Position numbers and translations under genes: made by a program. A stretch of DNA of 64,000 nt from Burkholderiales bacterium (GTDB lineage: Bacteria; Pseudomonadota; Gammaproteobacteria; Burkholderiales; Burkholderiaceae_F), in contig JADCGX010000018.1 in the NCBI GenBank assembly GCA_020248785.1, positions 62,001 through 126,000 on the forward strand, read 5' to 3'. The notes under the pieces were generated by a model. The model saw only the letters and a program-made list of their open reading frames with translations, did no database searches and was not told the origin of the DNA. Below are positions 49,389 to 57,864 of the stretch, piece by piece; positions within the stretch are counted from its first letter, which is position 1, and each line of letters opens with the position of its first letter.

Positions 49389-50010
49389 CGGGCGCGGGTG
49401 CAGCGGGTGCAGAGGGAGCCACGCCGGATCGGGTCTGGAGTTCGAGGGGGTCATTGGGAGTGGTCTCGCGGAAGGTCTTCAGGAAGATCCGGCCGCCCGC
49501 GTACTGAAGCTCGATGGCATAGCCTTTCGAGACCTCGGAGACGCGCCGGTCGCTGATGAAGGTGGTGAGCAGGCCGCGCAGGCCCACGCGCTGGGTGCGT
49601 TCGTCGACCTGCAGGTCCTGCGGGCTGAAGACGGTGGAGGCGCCGTCGCGCTTGATGCGCTCGGCGTTGGCCGCCATCGCCGTGCGCAGATCGCCCCAGG
49701 AGGCCGGCGCGGCGTACTGCAGCAGCAGGCGGGACTGGTGCTCGACGCTTTGCGGGGTGACGTTGAGCGTGAGCTGGGCGAGGAAGTAGCCCATCTGCTC
49801 CAGGTACTCGGGGCTTGCCCGCTCGGCCTCGACCCAGAAGGACTTGTGGATGGCAGGTGGCACCACCACCACGCGCTCGCGCCCGGCCTGGCGCACCGTG
49901 TGCGCGGCCAGTAGCAGCGTGGCGAGCATCGAGACCGCGAGCAGGATCGCCAGCAGCGCGGTGGCGCGGCGGGCGCTGGCCTGGTCGGCGCGCAGCCAGT
50001 CGAGCCTCAT
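49333..50010 (-). CDS. traE: TraE: T4SS inner-membrane protein (VirB5/VirB8-like role)
   Basis: A 225-residue protein with one N-terminal TM segment (TALLAILLAVSMLATLLLAA, about 17-36). The periplasmic domain shows VPPAIHKSFWVEAERASPEYLEQMGYF and VGLRGLLTTFISDRRVSEVSKGY in order, the TraE family pattern. The C-terminal 30 residues are Ala/Pro/Ser-rich and are shared in DNA with the start of traK. It overlaps traL by four bases. Confidence 0.93.
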   Translation of the reverse strand: MRLDWLRADQASARRATALLAILLAVSMLATLLLAAHTVRQAGRERVVVVPPAIHKSFWVEAERASPEYLEQMGYFLAQLTLNVTPQSVEHQSRLLLQYAAPASWGDLRTAMAANAERIKRDGASTVFSPQDLQVDERTQRVGLRGLLTTFISDRRVSEVSKGYAIELQYAGGRIFLKTFRETTPNDPLELQTRSGVAPSAPAAPAPDASSSSSAPAVPAGAPAR

Positions 50011-50297
50011 CCGACCAGCTCACGCAAGTGGGAGGGCGGGGTGCGCCTCAGGCCCGAGACCGCCGCCGGCAGGTGCCAGTACAGCAGGTGCAGCGCGAAC
50101 GCGGGGTGCTCGCCCGACTTGGCCTTGCCATAGGCCCAGGCGAGCAGCACCCCGGCAGCGCAGCCCGTGACGAAAAAGCCCGCGATCATGCCGGCCAGCA
50201 CCGCTGCCAGGAACAGCAGTGACACGTCGATCTCCCACCAGAACATGCGTGGGGGATCGTTCAGCCGGCGCGGGATCTCCAGCGCGACGTCGCTCAT
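50007..50297 (-). CDS. traL: TraL: T4SS pilus assembly protein
   Basis: A 96-residue inner-membrane protein beginning with a cytosolic stretch (IPRRLNDPPRMFWWEIDV) and then a hydrophobic hairpin (LLFLAAVLAGMIAGFFVTGCAA and a second short segment). The order PRRLNDPPR then W at the membrane edge is the TraL hallmark. It lies between the pilin and traE. Confidence 0.92.
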   Translation of the reverse strand: MSDVALEIPRRLNDPPRMFWWEIDVSLLFLAAVLAGMIAGFFVTGCAAGVLLAWAYGKAKSGEHPAFALHLLYWHLPAAVSGLRRTPPSHLRELVG

Positions 50298-50322
50298 GAC
50301 CGTCAGGAGGAAGGCCCGACCG

Positions 50323-50643
50323 TCAGATCGTGGCGGTCATGATCGAGTCGATGATGGTCGGCACGTAGACCATGAAGAGCGCGAAGACCACGCCCGCGAG
50401 CGCCGGAATCGGCGAGGAGCGCGCCACGCCGATGCCGGCGCCCAGGATGAAGGCCGCCACGGCAATCGCCTTGCCGAGGTAGCCGGTGGCCCAGTTCAGC
50501 ATGGTCGTGTACATGGTCTGGAACTCGGTGCCGGTGGTGCCGGCAAAGGCCGAGGTCGCGCCGAGTGCCAGCAGAAGGGCCACCGGGGCGACGGTGGCGA
50601 GGCGGACGGGCGCTTGAGTGCGCAAACGAAGGGAACGGTTCAA
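50323..50643 (-). CDS. traA: TraA-like pilin precursor
   Basis: A 106-residue prepilin. It starts at TTG 50643, seven bases after GGAGA; no ATG or GTG fits. A long leader ends in ALLLALGATSAFA, followed by the mature pilin of about 67 residues with two hydrophobic segments (YLGKAIAVAAFILGAGIGVA and PALAGVVFALFMVYVPTI). This layout matches F/TrbC-type pilins. It is the first structural gene before traL. Leader removal by signal peptidase is expected. Confidence 0.85.
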   Translation of the reverse strand: MNRSLRLRTQAPVRLATVAPVALLLALGATSAFAGTTGTEFQTMYTTMLNWATGYLGKAIAVAAFILGAGIGVARSSPIPALAGVVFALFMVYVPTIIDSIMTATI

Positions 50644-50696
50644 GGGTGTCTCCAGGGCAGTGAGGTTGGCGGGTGGGGTGGAGGGCTCGCGCGCCC

Positions 50697-51197
50697 TCAC
50701 TGCGCGTGGAGACCCCGCGCCTGCCCGGGAGGGGTGGCAGACGCGAGGCGTTCGGGGGAGTCGTTCGAGGCCGCACGGCGGGCGCCGCTGGCGGCGGTCG
50801 CCATCAGCTCGCGGTGCACCTTGTGGGCGTAGGCCCGGCGCAGCGGTGCGCTGCGCGCGTTGTAGGCGCCGACGGCCTCCCACGTGTAGCCCAGGCGGGA
50901 GACGTTGCCGGCGAGGATCCAGGCGCCCACGTGGATGCTCGTGCAGGCATCGAACAGGTGGTGCTCGGCGATGCCGTGGCCGGCCAGCGTGGGCAGCCAC
51001 GAGGAGTTGATCTGCATGAGCCCGATGTCGCGCGAGCCATCGCGGTTGCGGCCGACGGCCGCCGGGTTCAGGCCCGATTCGGTGCGCGCGATCGCGTAGA
51101 GCAGGTGGCTGCTGAGCCCGTAGCGGGCAGCAGCCTCATCCCAGCAGGCCCAGGATGGCGCTGCGACGAGCAGCCCGGCAAGTGCAGACAGCGCCAT
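50697..51197 (-). CDS. Lytic transglycosylase (conjugation-associated)
   Basis: A 166-residue exported muramidase of the SLT family. It has a signal peptide (MALSALAGLLVAAPSWA). The catalytic Glu is E40 in LLYAIARTESGLNP, followed by RDIGLMQINSSWLPTL and VGAYNARSAPLRRAYAHKV, the standard motifs. It opens gaps in peptidoglycan for the transfer apparatus (VirB1 role). It is the first gene of the minus-strand transfer operon, so the main tra promoter probably lies between 51198 and 51648. Confidence 0.93.
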   Translation of the reverse strand: MALSALAGLLVAAPSWACWDEAAARYGLSSHLLYAIARTESGLNPAAVGRNRDGSRDIGLMQINSSWLPTLAGHGIAEHHLFDACTSIHVGAWILAGNVSRLGYTWEAVGAYNARSAPLRRAYAHKVHRELMATAASGARRAASNDSPERLASATPPGQARGLHAQ

Positions 51198-51648
51198 CGC
51201 GCCGCGCCGGGCTGGACTGCTCGTCGTCGAGAGCGCGCTGCGTGCGATGGGGCCTCCTGTGCATCGGTGGTTCCGCGACGCGGGGGTGCGTCAGCGGTGG
51301 AGGCATCGTAGGAAGCGCGGGCGGCGGCGTCAGGGGGAATCGGGGCTTGGGGGAGGGACTGAATCGGCGTGGGAGGGCGACGCGGGTTGGGGGCGAACGC
51401 GTGCGATTGAAGGCAAAGCGATTGAATATGGCAGGCTGCGCTGGTTCGCTGAATATGCGTGTAGCAGCGTCTTCCGACCTTCGGTGCTTCGCGCTGTACG
51501 CACGCTCAACGGAAGCAAGCAGTCATTCGGTTCGAGGACTCCGACCTGCATTAGTGCCAGACGTAGAAGGTCACAACAGCAGGATGCGCGATAGCCGCTG
51601 GCTGGTGGAGCCTCCGGCGAACGTGGGGGCGATTGAGTTACCGGGAGT
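51198..51648. other. Non-coding region upstream of the transfer operon
   Basis: No credible gene. The minus-strand tra promoter should lie here. A less GC-rich patch at 51405-51470 contains the repeated word GCGATTGAA (51409-51417 and 51426-area copies) and ATATTC-like boxes, but no clear -35/-10 pair could be assigned. Confidence 0.4.
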
Positions 51649-52962
51649 TCAACGTGACTCGCGCAGCAGGATGTCCGTGGACATGGCGCAGCAAGTCGCA
51701 AATAGGGCGTCCAGAACGGTTCTAAGCTTGCTGACGTCGTAGGTGCCGGTTGCGATGGCCTCGACGCTCACCTCGTAGAAGGCTTTGGCGTAGCTTTCCT
51801 TGAAGTCCAGCGCTCCTTGATAGGTGCCCAGTGACTCCTTGAAGTTGGTCCACGTTACCTGCGCTTCGGGTCGACCGGCTAGGCGTAAATCCAGGTAGCA
51901 CTCGATGGCCGCGGCCCGACCGTTGATGTCGGTGCGCACAACACCGCTTGGGCCGCGTGCAGGGAAGTCGCGCAGTTGATCGAGGTCGGGCAGCAGCATC
52001 GACCGCATGTTGGCCGGGAAGCTGAACCGCTGCAGGCTGCGATACGCATCGACGCCCTCTGCGTCGTTGTCGAAGACAAACACCACGCGGTTTTGTACGT
52101 CGATCTTGACCAGGCCTTCGGCGAACTTGGCTAGATTGCTGGTGCCCGAGAAGGGGTGCCGCTCCTCGATGTCGATGAACCTGAAGAAGTCCTCGACGTC
52201 TGGCCGGAGCAGCGAAAGGCCTCGCTTCAGGATGTGTGTGTCGGACGTCCCCTCGGTGGCCAGCAAAAAGGTCTGTGCACGGCGGGCGCCGGCGACGAAC
52301 TCCTCGTTCTTTGCCCAGCCGGCAGCAACGAAGTTCCCGTAATCCCAGACAACGTCCAGCTTCAAGTTTGCCGGGTTCTCGGCGAGGACGCGCAGCACTG
52401 AATACGGAGATAAGAATCCGATGAGGCCACCGAAGTGGCTGCGTTCAGAGTACCCATCGACGTCGCGGTCCTGATCAACTTGAGGCAACAAAGCCACGGC
52501 GGGATCGGCCGCCAATCGGGCGCGCCATTGCTCAGACCCCGCCTCAGTATCCGGCCGGTATTCGTCGTTGAGGTCGGATACGGGATACCTGCAGATGAAC
52601 TCGATGAACCTATTGAATTCCAGTCGCTCGGGCCGAGTTGGCGCCGGCGCGCCATCGTCGTCGTCGGCGTACCGCTCCGCCTCCTGCATCACCTGCACTT
52701 CGTACTCGGCCTTGACCGTGGCCAGTGTGTACCCGAGTAGCTCGAGCCGCGGCAACATCGAGCCGAGCGAACGGCAAAAGCAAGTCTCGCTTTGTGCGGG
52801 ATCTTCTTCAGGGTGCTCGTCGTAGTAGCTGTAGTCGATGTCGGGGTGGTGGCGACGCTGGCGATCAGATTCCTGAAATAGCATGCCGTGGTCGACGCCG
52901 ATTTCCCACTTGTTGAATGTGAGGGTGATGGCACCCACAGTCAACGTGATTGGTGTCGTCAT
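51649..52962 (-). CDS. HEPN/Toprim-type defence protein
   Basis: A 437-residue protein. The C-terminal half is a Toprim domain: the Glu motif FLLATEGTSDTHILKRGLSL (about 230-250) and the acidic pair RVVFVFDNDAEGVDAY (about 290-305). The N-terminal half (about 1-200) is mostly helical and fits the HEPN/Toprim-associated N-domain. Such proteins are predicted nucleases of anti-phage or toxin type, similar in part to OLD-like Toprim enzymes. It lies on the same strand as the CBASS-like operon but 413 bases further on, so it may be a separate unit. Confidence 0.8.
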   Translation of the reverse strand: MTTPITLTVGAITLTFNKWEIGVDHGMLFQESDRQRRHHPDIDYSYYDEHPEEDPAQSETCFCRSLGSMLPRLELLGYTLATVKAEYEVQVMQEAERYADDDDGAPAPTRPERLEFNRFIEFICRYPVSDLNDEYRPDTEAGSEQWRARLAADPAVALLPQVDQDRDVDGYSERSHFGGLIGFLSPYSVLRVLAENPANLKLDVVWDYGNFVAAGWAKNEEFVAGARRAQTFLLATEGTSDTHILKRGLSLLRPDVEDFFRFIDIEERHPFSGTSNLAKFAEGLVKIDVQNRVVFVFDNDAEGVDAYRSLQRFSFPANMRSMLLPDLDQLRDFPARGPSGVVRTDINGRAAAIECYLDLRLAGRPEAQVTWTNFKESLGTYQGALDFKESYAKAFYEVSVEAIATGTYDVSKLRTVLDALFATCCAMSTDILLRESR

Positions 52963-53375
52963 TGGCGGCTGAGATTTTGAAGCAGAGGTAGAAGCAGACT
53001 ATCGCAGATCAAGCGTGGCCAACTGCCCCCCGGCGCCAAGTGACAGTGACCGCGTTGCCGGCAGCCACGCTTGCGTCGAAGCGAGCGGCGCTCAAGAGCA
53101 GACATCGGCCAATGACCGCTTCCGCAACGCTCACTCCAGTCGCCTCCGCTGAAGCGCAGCTGCTGGACGGCACCTCGTGGATGCTCGCGGTTGGAGGTCC
53201 AATGTGCAGCGGTTGCTGTCGGTGACGCAGGGAACACGAAGGCACGCTGGTGGTCATTGCGGTCACTGAAGACACGGTTGCTACCACGGTGGGGTGCACT
53301 CGTAGATTCGGTACGAACAGCCAGGCAGTGATGTCCCCGTGCGCCGACGCAGGTTTGATCGGAGTAGCACTCGAG
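52963..53375. other. Non-coding gap between the CBASS-like operon and the HEPN/Toprim gene
   Basis: About 410 bases with no convincing gene on either strand; frames here are low in structure and lack start sites. It likely holds the end of the CBASS-like transcript and the promoter of the HEPN/Toprim gene, though no clear promoter boxes or terminator hairpin were found. Confidence 0.45.
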
Positions 53376-54809
53376 CTACTCAATGACGACGTAAAACGGG
53401 TCAGACTGCCCTACCAGCCTGTCATCTCGCTTGCGAATCAAGAACGCTTCCACGAAGTGCACTCCTCGGTAGGACAGCTGCTCAGACCGGCTGAAGTGGT
53501 CGTCAGAAGGATAGAAGTCACCGCGCAATGCGTCGGCTCGCGCCGCCACCTTGTCGGTATTCGTCACGCGCCAGCGAACCTTGTAGTCATCTGTGAACGG
53601 GACACCCATCGTGTTCGTCGCGGAGAACCTAATCCAGTAGCCGGCCTGAAGCGGCTCAGCAGACCGAACCGAACGAATCGAGTTGCCGTACTCCCCGGTA
53701 CGAAGCTCCGCCGCCACCTTTACCGTGTACTGGTCAGTCGCTCTACGCCAAACTGGGCGATGCACGTGAGGCAGCTTGCGCAGTTTGGCCGGCACTGCCG
53801 CAGCACCCAGGGCCTTGACCTTCTCGACTAAGTCTCGGAAATGGCCACCCACAACCAAGGCGCCCCCGTTGTCCGACTCGCTGACGGCCTCTGCGGCCCG
53901 CTTAGCTTCGGTGGCCCCAAAGTTCTCGCCAAAGACTCGCTGCCACTTACCGATGCTTTCGTCGCGGTCCTCTTCGGCGAAAGCATCATCAATCCACCCA
54001 CGATACAAATTCACCTTGTCCCGGAAGTTGCCGTACTGGGTCTGGTCCCAGCCGCTCGCTTGGTCCTCCTGCGGCAGCCTTGGATTTGGAACCGTTGGCA
54101 GGTTCGGCCGTGCCTGGAGCCAATCATCCAAGCGGCCGACCAACGTCTTGAGCGTCGTGGTCAGGTCCGCGAACTGCGCACTGCCACGGTCGCTTTCGTG
54201 CACCTGTAACCCCATCAGCGTCGTGAGCAAGAACGAAGGGCAGGTGAAGTTGCCCTTGATGTCCCGCATGTACTTCAGCAGTCGGGTTACCTTCTTCAGG
54301 TCGTTTCCGCCGGCGACACCGTTCTTGCCCTTGACCCACTCGGTGTAGTCCAACGGGGCAGAGGCTTCGAACTGGTCTGTGACGCGGTTGCACACCTCAT
54401 ACTGGCCAGCATAGAGCCTGTTGACAACACAGGGCGCGACGTCGATTTTGCGCTCGCCAGCGTATTCAATCGTGGCGCAGTGTGAGAAGCGGCGGACCTT
54501 GCCTTCGTACGCAGGGAGCTTCCCCAGCTTATTCGCCAACTCGTTAACGTAGTCCTTCGGGGTCCAGCCGTCCTTGGCTTCCACGAACACGAGCAGGTCG
54601 GCGTCAAAGGGTTGCCCCGACTGCGGCTTGATGATGGTCTCGTGGGCCCACGAACCTTGCGGCGCGAACGAGACAATCTTCGGCCCCCAGCCCAATGCGC
54701 GAACCGCATTTTCGACGGCGGTGATGCTGCCCTCAAGCAGCGAGAGTCGCGTGCTGTTCAGGTTTACGTGGTCGTCAAGGAAGACCTTGAACTGTTCGTG
54801 CAGCTTCAT
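53376..54809 (-). CDS. CD-NTase with AGS-C sensor domain (second nucleotidyltransferase of the operon)
   Basis: A 477-residue SMODS-type CD-NTase. The active site is complete: GSWAHETIIKP then QPFDADLLVFVEAK (two acids of the triad), and the third acid in GERKIDVAPCVV. The C-terminal domain (about 375-477) fits the adenylyl/guanylyl and SMODS C-terminal sensor domain (AGS-C): QAGYWIRFSATNTMGVPFTD, YKVRWRVTNTD, RGVHFVEAFLIRKRD. Such enzymes make cyclic nucleotides that switch on CBASS effectors. It overlaps the S-4TM gene by four bases. A second CD-NTase-like gene lies upstream at 56243. Confidence 0.88.
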   Translation of the reverse strand: MKLHEQFKVFLDDHVNLNSTRLSLLEGSITAVENAVRALGWGPKIVSFAPQGSWAHETIIKPQSGQPFDADLLVFVEAKDGWTPKDYVNELANKLGKLPAYEGKVRRFSHCATIEYAGERKIDVAPCVVNRLYAGQYEVCNRVTDQFEASAPLDYTEWVKGKNGVAGGNDLKKVTRLLKYMRDIKGNFTCPSFLLTTLMGLQVHESDRGSAQFADLTTTLKTLVGRLDDWLQARPNLPTVPNPRLPQEDQASGWDQTQYGNFRDKVNLYRGWIDDAFAEEDRDESIGKWQRVFGENFGATEAKRAAEAVSESDNGGALVVGGHFRDLVEKVKALGAAAVPAKLRKLPHVHRPVWRRATDQYTVKVAAELRTGEYGNSIRSVRSAEPLQAGYWIRFSATNTMGVPFTDDYKVRWRVTNTDKVAARADALRGDFYPSDDHFSRSEQLSYRGVHFVEAFLIRKRDDRLVGQSDPFYVVIE

Positions 54810-55735
54810 TGGGCTTCCTTCGGTAGGTTCAGCTTCTGCTGCGCCTCGACGACGAACTTGTCCGCGGCGTGTCGGGTGAGGTCCTCGTTTCGCTTACGCA
54901 GCCGGTTGTAGAGCCAGTCGAACACCAGCGGATTGCTCGCTCGATGGCGGTAGATGGCGTCCTGCAACGTACGCGCAGCGGTGGTCAGCTCAGCGTAGGA
55001 AGCTCCGCCCAGCGCCTTGTCCCACACCTTCTCGACCTCGGCCTTCAAAGTGGTCAGGCTCTCGATGGTGTCGCCCTGCTTTCGATGCTCGCGCAGCACG
55101 AAGGCGGCAAGCGGCAGCGCGGGAAGGTACATCGTCAGGATGAGCTCGTTGACAGTCAGGCCCTGATGGAGGCCGATACAAGTCAGCACCACGACCAAGA
55201 GAACGGCGGCGCCCAGCAAGATGCCCGAGTAGGTTTTGCGCACCCGCATGTCGTAGGCGACATTCGTACGCTGACAAAGAAGCCTTCCCAGGGGCAACGG
55301 CAGCTTTGAGAACACAGGCTCGTACCAGTTCTCCAAGCGCGCCTTCTCGGCTTCAGGCAGCGGGCCGGTCGCGATGTCGCGCACCTCCTCGGCATCCACG
55401 CGCCTGCCCGCCACAAGGCGATTCCAATCCAACTGCAGCACTTCGGTGTCGAACTGCTCCTGCACCTTGGCCCCTCGCTTGCAGTCCTCGCGCTGTCGGC
55501 GCGAGATGACTCCCACCTCGAGCAGAAGAACAAGAATCGAACCAAACCCCAGGAAGGGTCGGATGGCCGGCACGCTGGCCCCGAAGAGGACGCCGATTGC
55601 GGGTAGCAGCAGCGCCATGATGGCAAACAGGTTGTTGTACAGCTTGGCACGGGCGTAAAAGAGCCGCTGTGCGCGCAGGAGCTCGAGCCGCTCAGGCCTG
55701 TTTTGTTCAACGTCAATCCGGTGTTGATTACTCAT
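54806..55735 (-). CDS. S-4TM family CBASS effector
   Basis: A 309-residue membrane protein with two hydrophobic hairpins at about 37-80 (NLFAIMALLLPAIGVLFG, LGFGSILVLLLEVGVI) and about 170-215 (SGILLGAAVLLVVVLTCIG, LILTMYLPALPLAAFVL). It has a helical C-terminus rich in charged residues (LQDAIYRHRASNPLVFDWLY). This fits the SMODS-associating 4TM (S-4TM) effectors, thought to disrupt the membrane when bound by a cyclic nucleotide. The start at 55735 is chosen for its GGGAGGA site. An upstream ATG at 55774 would overlap the E2-like gene. Confidence 0.88.
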   Translation of the reverse strand: MSNQHRIDVEQNRPERLELLRAQRLFYARAKLYNNLFAIMALLLPAIGVLFGASVPAIRPFLGFGSILVLLLEVGVISRRQREDCKRGAKVQEQFDTEVLQLDWNRLVAGRRVDAEEVRDIATGPLPEAEKARLENWYEPVFSKLPLPLGRLLCQRTNVAYDMRVRKTYSGILLGAAVLLVVVLTCIGLHQGLTVNELILTMYLPALPLAAFVLREHRKQGDTIESLTTLKAEVEKVWDKALGGASYAELTTAARTLQDAIYRHRASNPLVFDWLYNRLRKRNEDLTRHAADKFVVEAQQKLNLPKEAQ

Positions 55736-55757
55736 CTGTTCCTCCCTCGCAGGCGGT

Positions 55758-56246
55758 CTAGTTGTTTGAGACATGTCGCGCCGTGGTGCCGGTTCTTGGT
55801 CGCGCCCATCGTTTGCGCTTCATCTCGGGATGCTCACCTCCGCCAGCCCATTCGTTCGACCCCAACCACTCTTCGAAATAGTCGAGCCACTCAGCAGCCC
55901 AGGGCAGATAGGTTTCGTCGAGACGCATCTGCGCGGACCACTCACGGGCCCTTGGCAACCAAAGGCACAGTTTTGTGCCCGCTCCGTCGTGCGGATAGGT
56001 GTGCGGAATGACTCGACCCGTGGCGAGCGCCTTGGGGTCTGGCTCCATCACAAAGAGCTCTGGGAACTTCGCCGGGTAGAGCTTGAGGGAGCATCGGTAG
56101 ACACGGGACCACTGAGTTGGGGCGACCCTGAAGCCAAAGCGAAGTGCACGCCCTTGAACGAAATCCAAGGTCGAATCCGGCCACCCCAATGCCTTCAGCT
56201 CTGCGTGACGCTGAGCAAGGTTTGGAAAGCGGCGCGGAGGCATCAC
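55758..56246 (-). CDS. E2-like (ubiquitin-conjugating-fold) CBASS accessory protein
   Basis: A 162-residue protein resembling stand-alone bacterial E2-like proteins of short type II CBASS. The likely catalytic Cys is in GAGTKLCLWLPRAREWS (about residues 88-104), followed by the conserved helix LPWAAEWLDYFEEWL and WAGGGEHPE. In type II CBASS the E2 links the C-terminus of a CD-NTase to a target and so primes it. Here the upstream CD-NTase ends with a YFGG-containing tail, a possible substrate. It overlaps that gene by four bases. No E1 or JAB gene is present. Confidence 0.75.
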   Translation of the reverse strand: MMPPRRFPNLAQRHAELKALGWPDSTLDFVQGRALRFGFRVAPTQWSRVYRCSLKLYPAKFPELFVMEPDPKALATGRVIPHTYPHDGAGTKLCLWLPRAREWSAQMRLDETYLPWAAEWLDYFEEWLGSNEWAGGGEHPEMKRKRWARPRTGTTARHVSNN

Positions 56247-57508
56247 TTCGTCGGACCGCCAAAATAGGTATGGGCGCGCGCCGGCGTGACAACCGGCATC
56301 GTGCCGGCCACCACGAATCCTGCGCGCTGCAACGCGCGATTTCCGTCCCGCCGTAGAGCGTTTCGCTGAACCACCGCCTGGGCGGCGCGCCGCCCAAACG
56401 CTTTCTCCACCGCCTTAGTCACCGCGTCCAGGCCCTGATTGCCCTCCACCGCGGCGAGAAGTCCTTCCAAGTCGCTCACGAACTTTGCGTGCCACTGAAG
56501 AAATGCCCGTTGGCGCGCGGCCGTGTTCATCGAAGCAGCGAGGTTGTCGGCGTGGGCGAAGAGGTTCATCAAAGTCCAGCGTTCGCGACCGAACTCAACG
56601 ACTTCACGATGAAAAAGCGTCGGAAGAAGTTCAACGATGTCGAAGAACAGGTCGAGCGGCCCATCGTGAGGTTGAGGCGCCAGGATGGCGTAGGCCTTCG
56701 CGAAAAGGCTGGTAAGGAACACCGATGCGGGTGCCAGGTCAGCGCCTCCGGGCAACTCGGCAAAGGCCATATTCCGGTGGACCTTCCCAAGCTGAACGAA
56801 CCTGCTCAAGAGACGTGCAAAGACCTCGTCCGCCTCGGGCAGGGGTTCGACATCTGCCTTCCGCTCCTGCCGGAAATTTGCCACCAGAGCTTCAGAGAGC
56901 CGAAAGCGCGGTGTAACCTTGGCGGCGTCGTCGAACCCAAGGCAGTACCCTTTGGGGTTGGTCGAGAGGAAATTCTTGCGGTCGCGGTCGGGAATGCGCC
57001 CGTGGTGTTCGCCATGCGGCAGCGTGAGCGACGGGTCGTCGATGACCGGCGCGAAGTCCGCGCGCATGCCTCCAGCGTAGATGAGGGTGACACAACGCTC
57101 CCACCGCTCGATTTCCAGCCCGTGACGGTCGGCGTAGCGCTTCAATGCCACATACAGGTGCTCGATGAGCAGCGCTGCGCCTCCTGGCCCGCCATACCGA
57201 GTAAGAGCTGCTTTGGACAGCCTCACCACCAAGTCGATGTCGAAGCCCTCCCGTTTCGCATCCATCGGTCGAACGATGGTTCCCATCGGCCGCGAGCCCT
57301 GGGCATGGACGTGCGTGACCAACCTGCCAAGTTCGGCGCAGTCGATGAGGTAATCGCCGGTTGCGTTGTACGCGCGCTCCAGGTCTTGAAGCTGCGTAGG
57401 GGTCGGCTCAAAGGCGCGCGCGATGGCTTCCACCAGGTATGTGAAGCGCGCAGACGCTGCGGCGCTGACCGTGCGAACCGCGCGATGAAGGTTGTCGTCA
57501 CGATTCAT
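56243..57508 (-). CDS. CD-NTase-like nucleotidyltransferase (first of two in the operon)
   Basis: A 421-residue nucleotidyltransferase of the CD-NTase type. The active-site pieces are QGSRPMGTIVRP (GS motif), GFDIDLVVRLSK (D-x-D) and GMRADFAPVIDD (third acid), all intact. The C-terminus has ARAHTYFGGPTK, with a Gly-Gly close to the end, like the tails that E2-linked CBASS synthases use. It overlaps the E2-like gene by four bases. It shares only the catalytic core with the AGS-C enzyme at 53376, so the two are from different clades and may make different signals. Confidence 0.82.
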   Translation of the reverse strand: MNRDDNLHRAVRTVSAAASARFTYLVEAIARAFEPTPTQLQDLERAYNATGDYLIDCAELGRLVTHVHAQGSRPMGTIVRPMDAKREGFDIDLVVRLSKAALTRYGGPGGAALLIEHLYVALKRYADRHGLEIERWERCVTLIYAGGMRADFAPVIDDPSLTLPHGEHHGRIPDRDRKNFLSTNPKGYCLGFDDAAKVTPRFRLSEALVANFRQERKADVEPLPEADEVFARLLSRFVQLGKVHRNMAFAELPGGADLAPASVFLTSLFAKAYAILAPQPHDGPLDLFFDIVELLPTLFHREVVEFGRERWTLMNLFAHADNLAASMNTAARQRAFLQWHAKFVSDLEGLLAAVEGNQGLDAVTKAVEKAFGRRAAQAVVQRNALRRDGNRALQRAGFVVAGTMPVVTPARAHTYFGGPTK

Positions 57509-57539
57509 GTAGGCTGGCCGCGACGCGGTTCAGTTGAAA

Positions 57540-57857
57540 TCAAAGCCCGAGACAGCGCTGGTATGTGCGGCCGGTTCGATCTGCCCATACCCCGCTGGCC
57601 GCCAGGAGCATCCCGAAGGCAAAACTGGGGATGCTCTCTGGCATCCAGACGCTTAGATAGCCGGGAAGAACATCCGCAAGAAGGACGTCCGGCCGCAGCC
57701 CGCCCGCCAGTCCCTTTACGGCCGATACGGCGGTCGTTGCCACCTGACCGACGAGGCCAGCAATGACCAGGGCGCCACCGGTGCGAACCAGCAACGCGCC
57801 GAGCAAGATGAGCCGGCGCGGCTCGGTGAGGAAGAAGTCGACGAGTCGTTCATACAT
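57540..57857 (-). CDS. Small two-TM protein in the CBASS-like operon
   Basis: A 105-residue protein. Two hydrophobic segments are visible: about 18-45 (LILLGALLVRTGGALVIAGLV) and about 77-95 (IPSFAFGMLLAASGVW). It starts at ATG 57857, seven bases after the end of the 58-residue gene, and stops 31 bases before the CD-NTase. I do not know the family. It could be a second membrane effector or an accessory of the S-4TM protein. Confidence 0.65.
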   Translation of the reverse strand: MYERLVDFFLTEPRRLILLGALLVRTGGALVIAGLVGQVATTAVSAVKGLAGGLRPDVLLADVLPGYLSVWMPESIPSFAFGMLLAASGVWADRTGRTYQRCLGL

Positions 57858-57864
57858 GGCTGGC

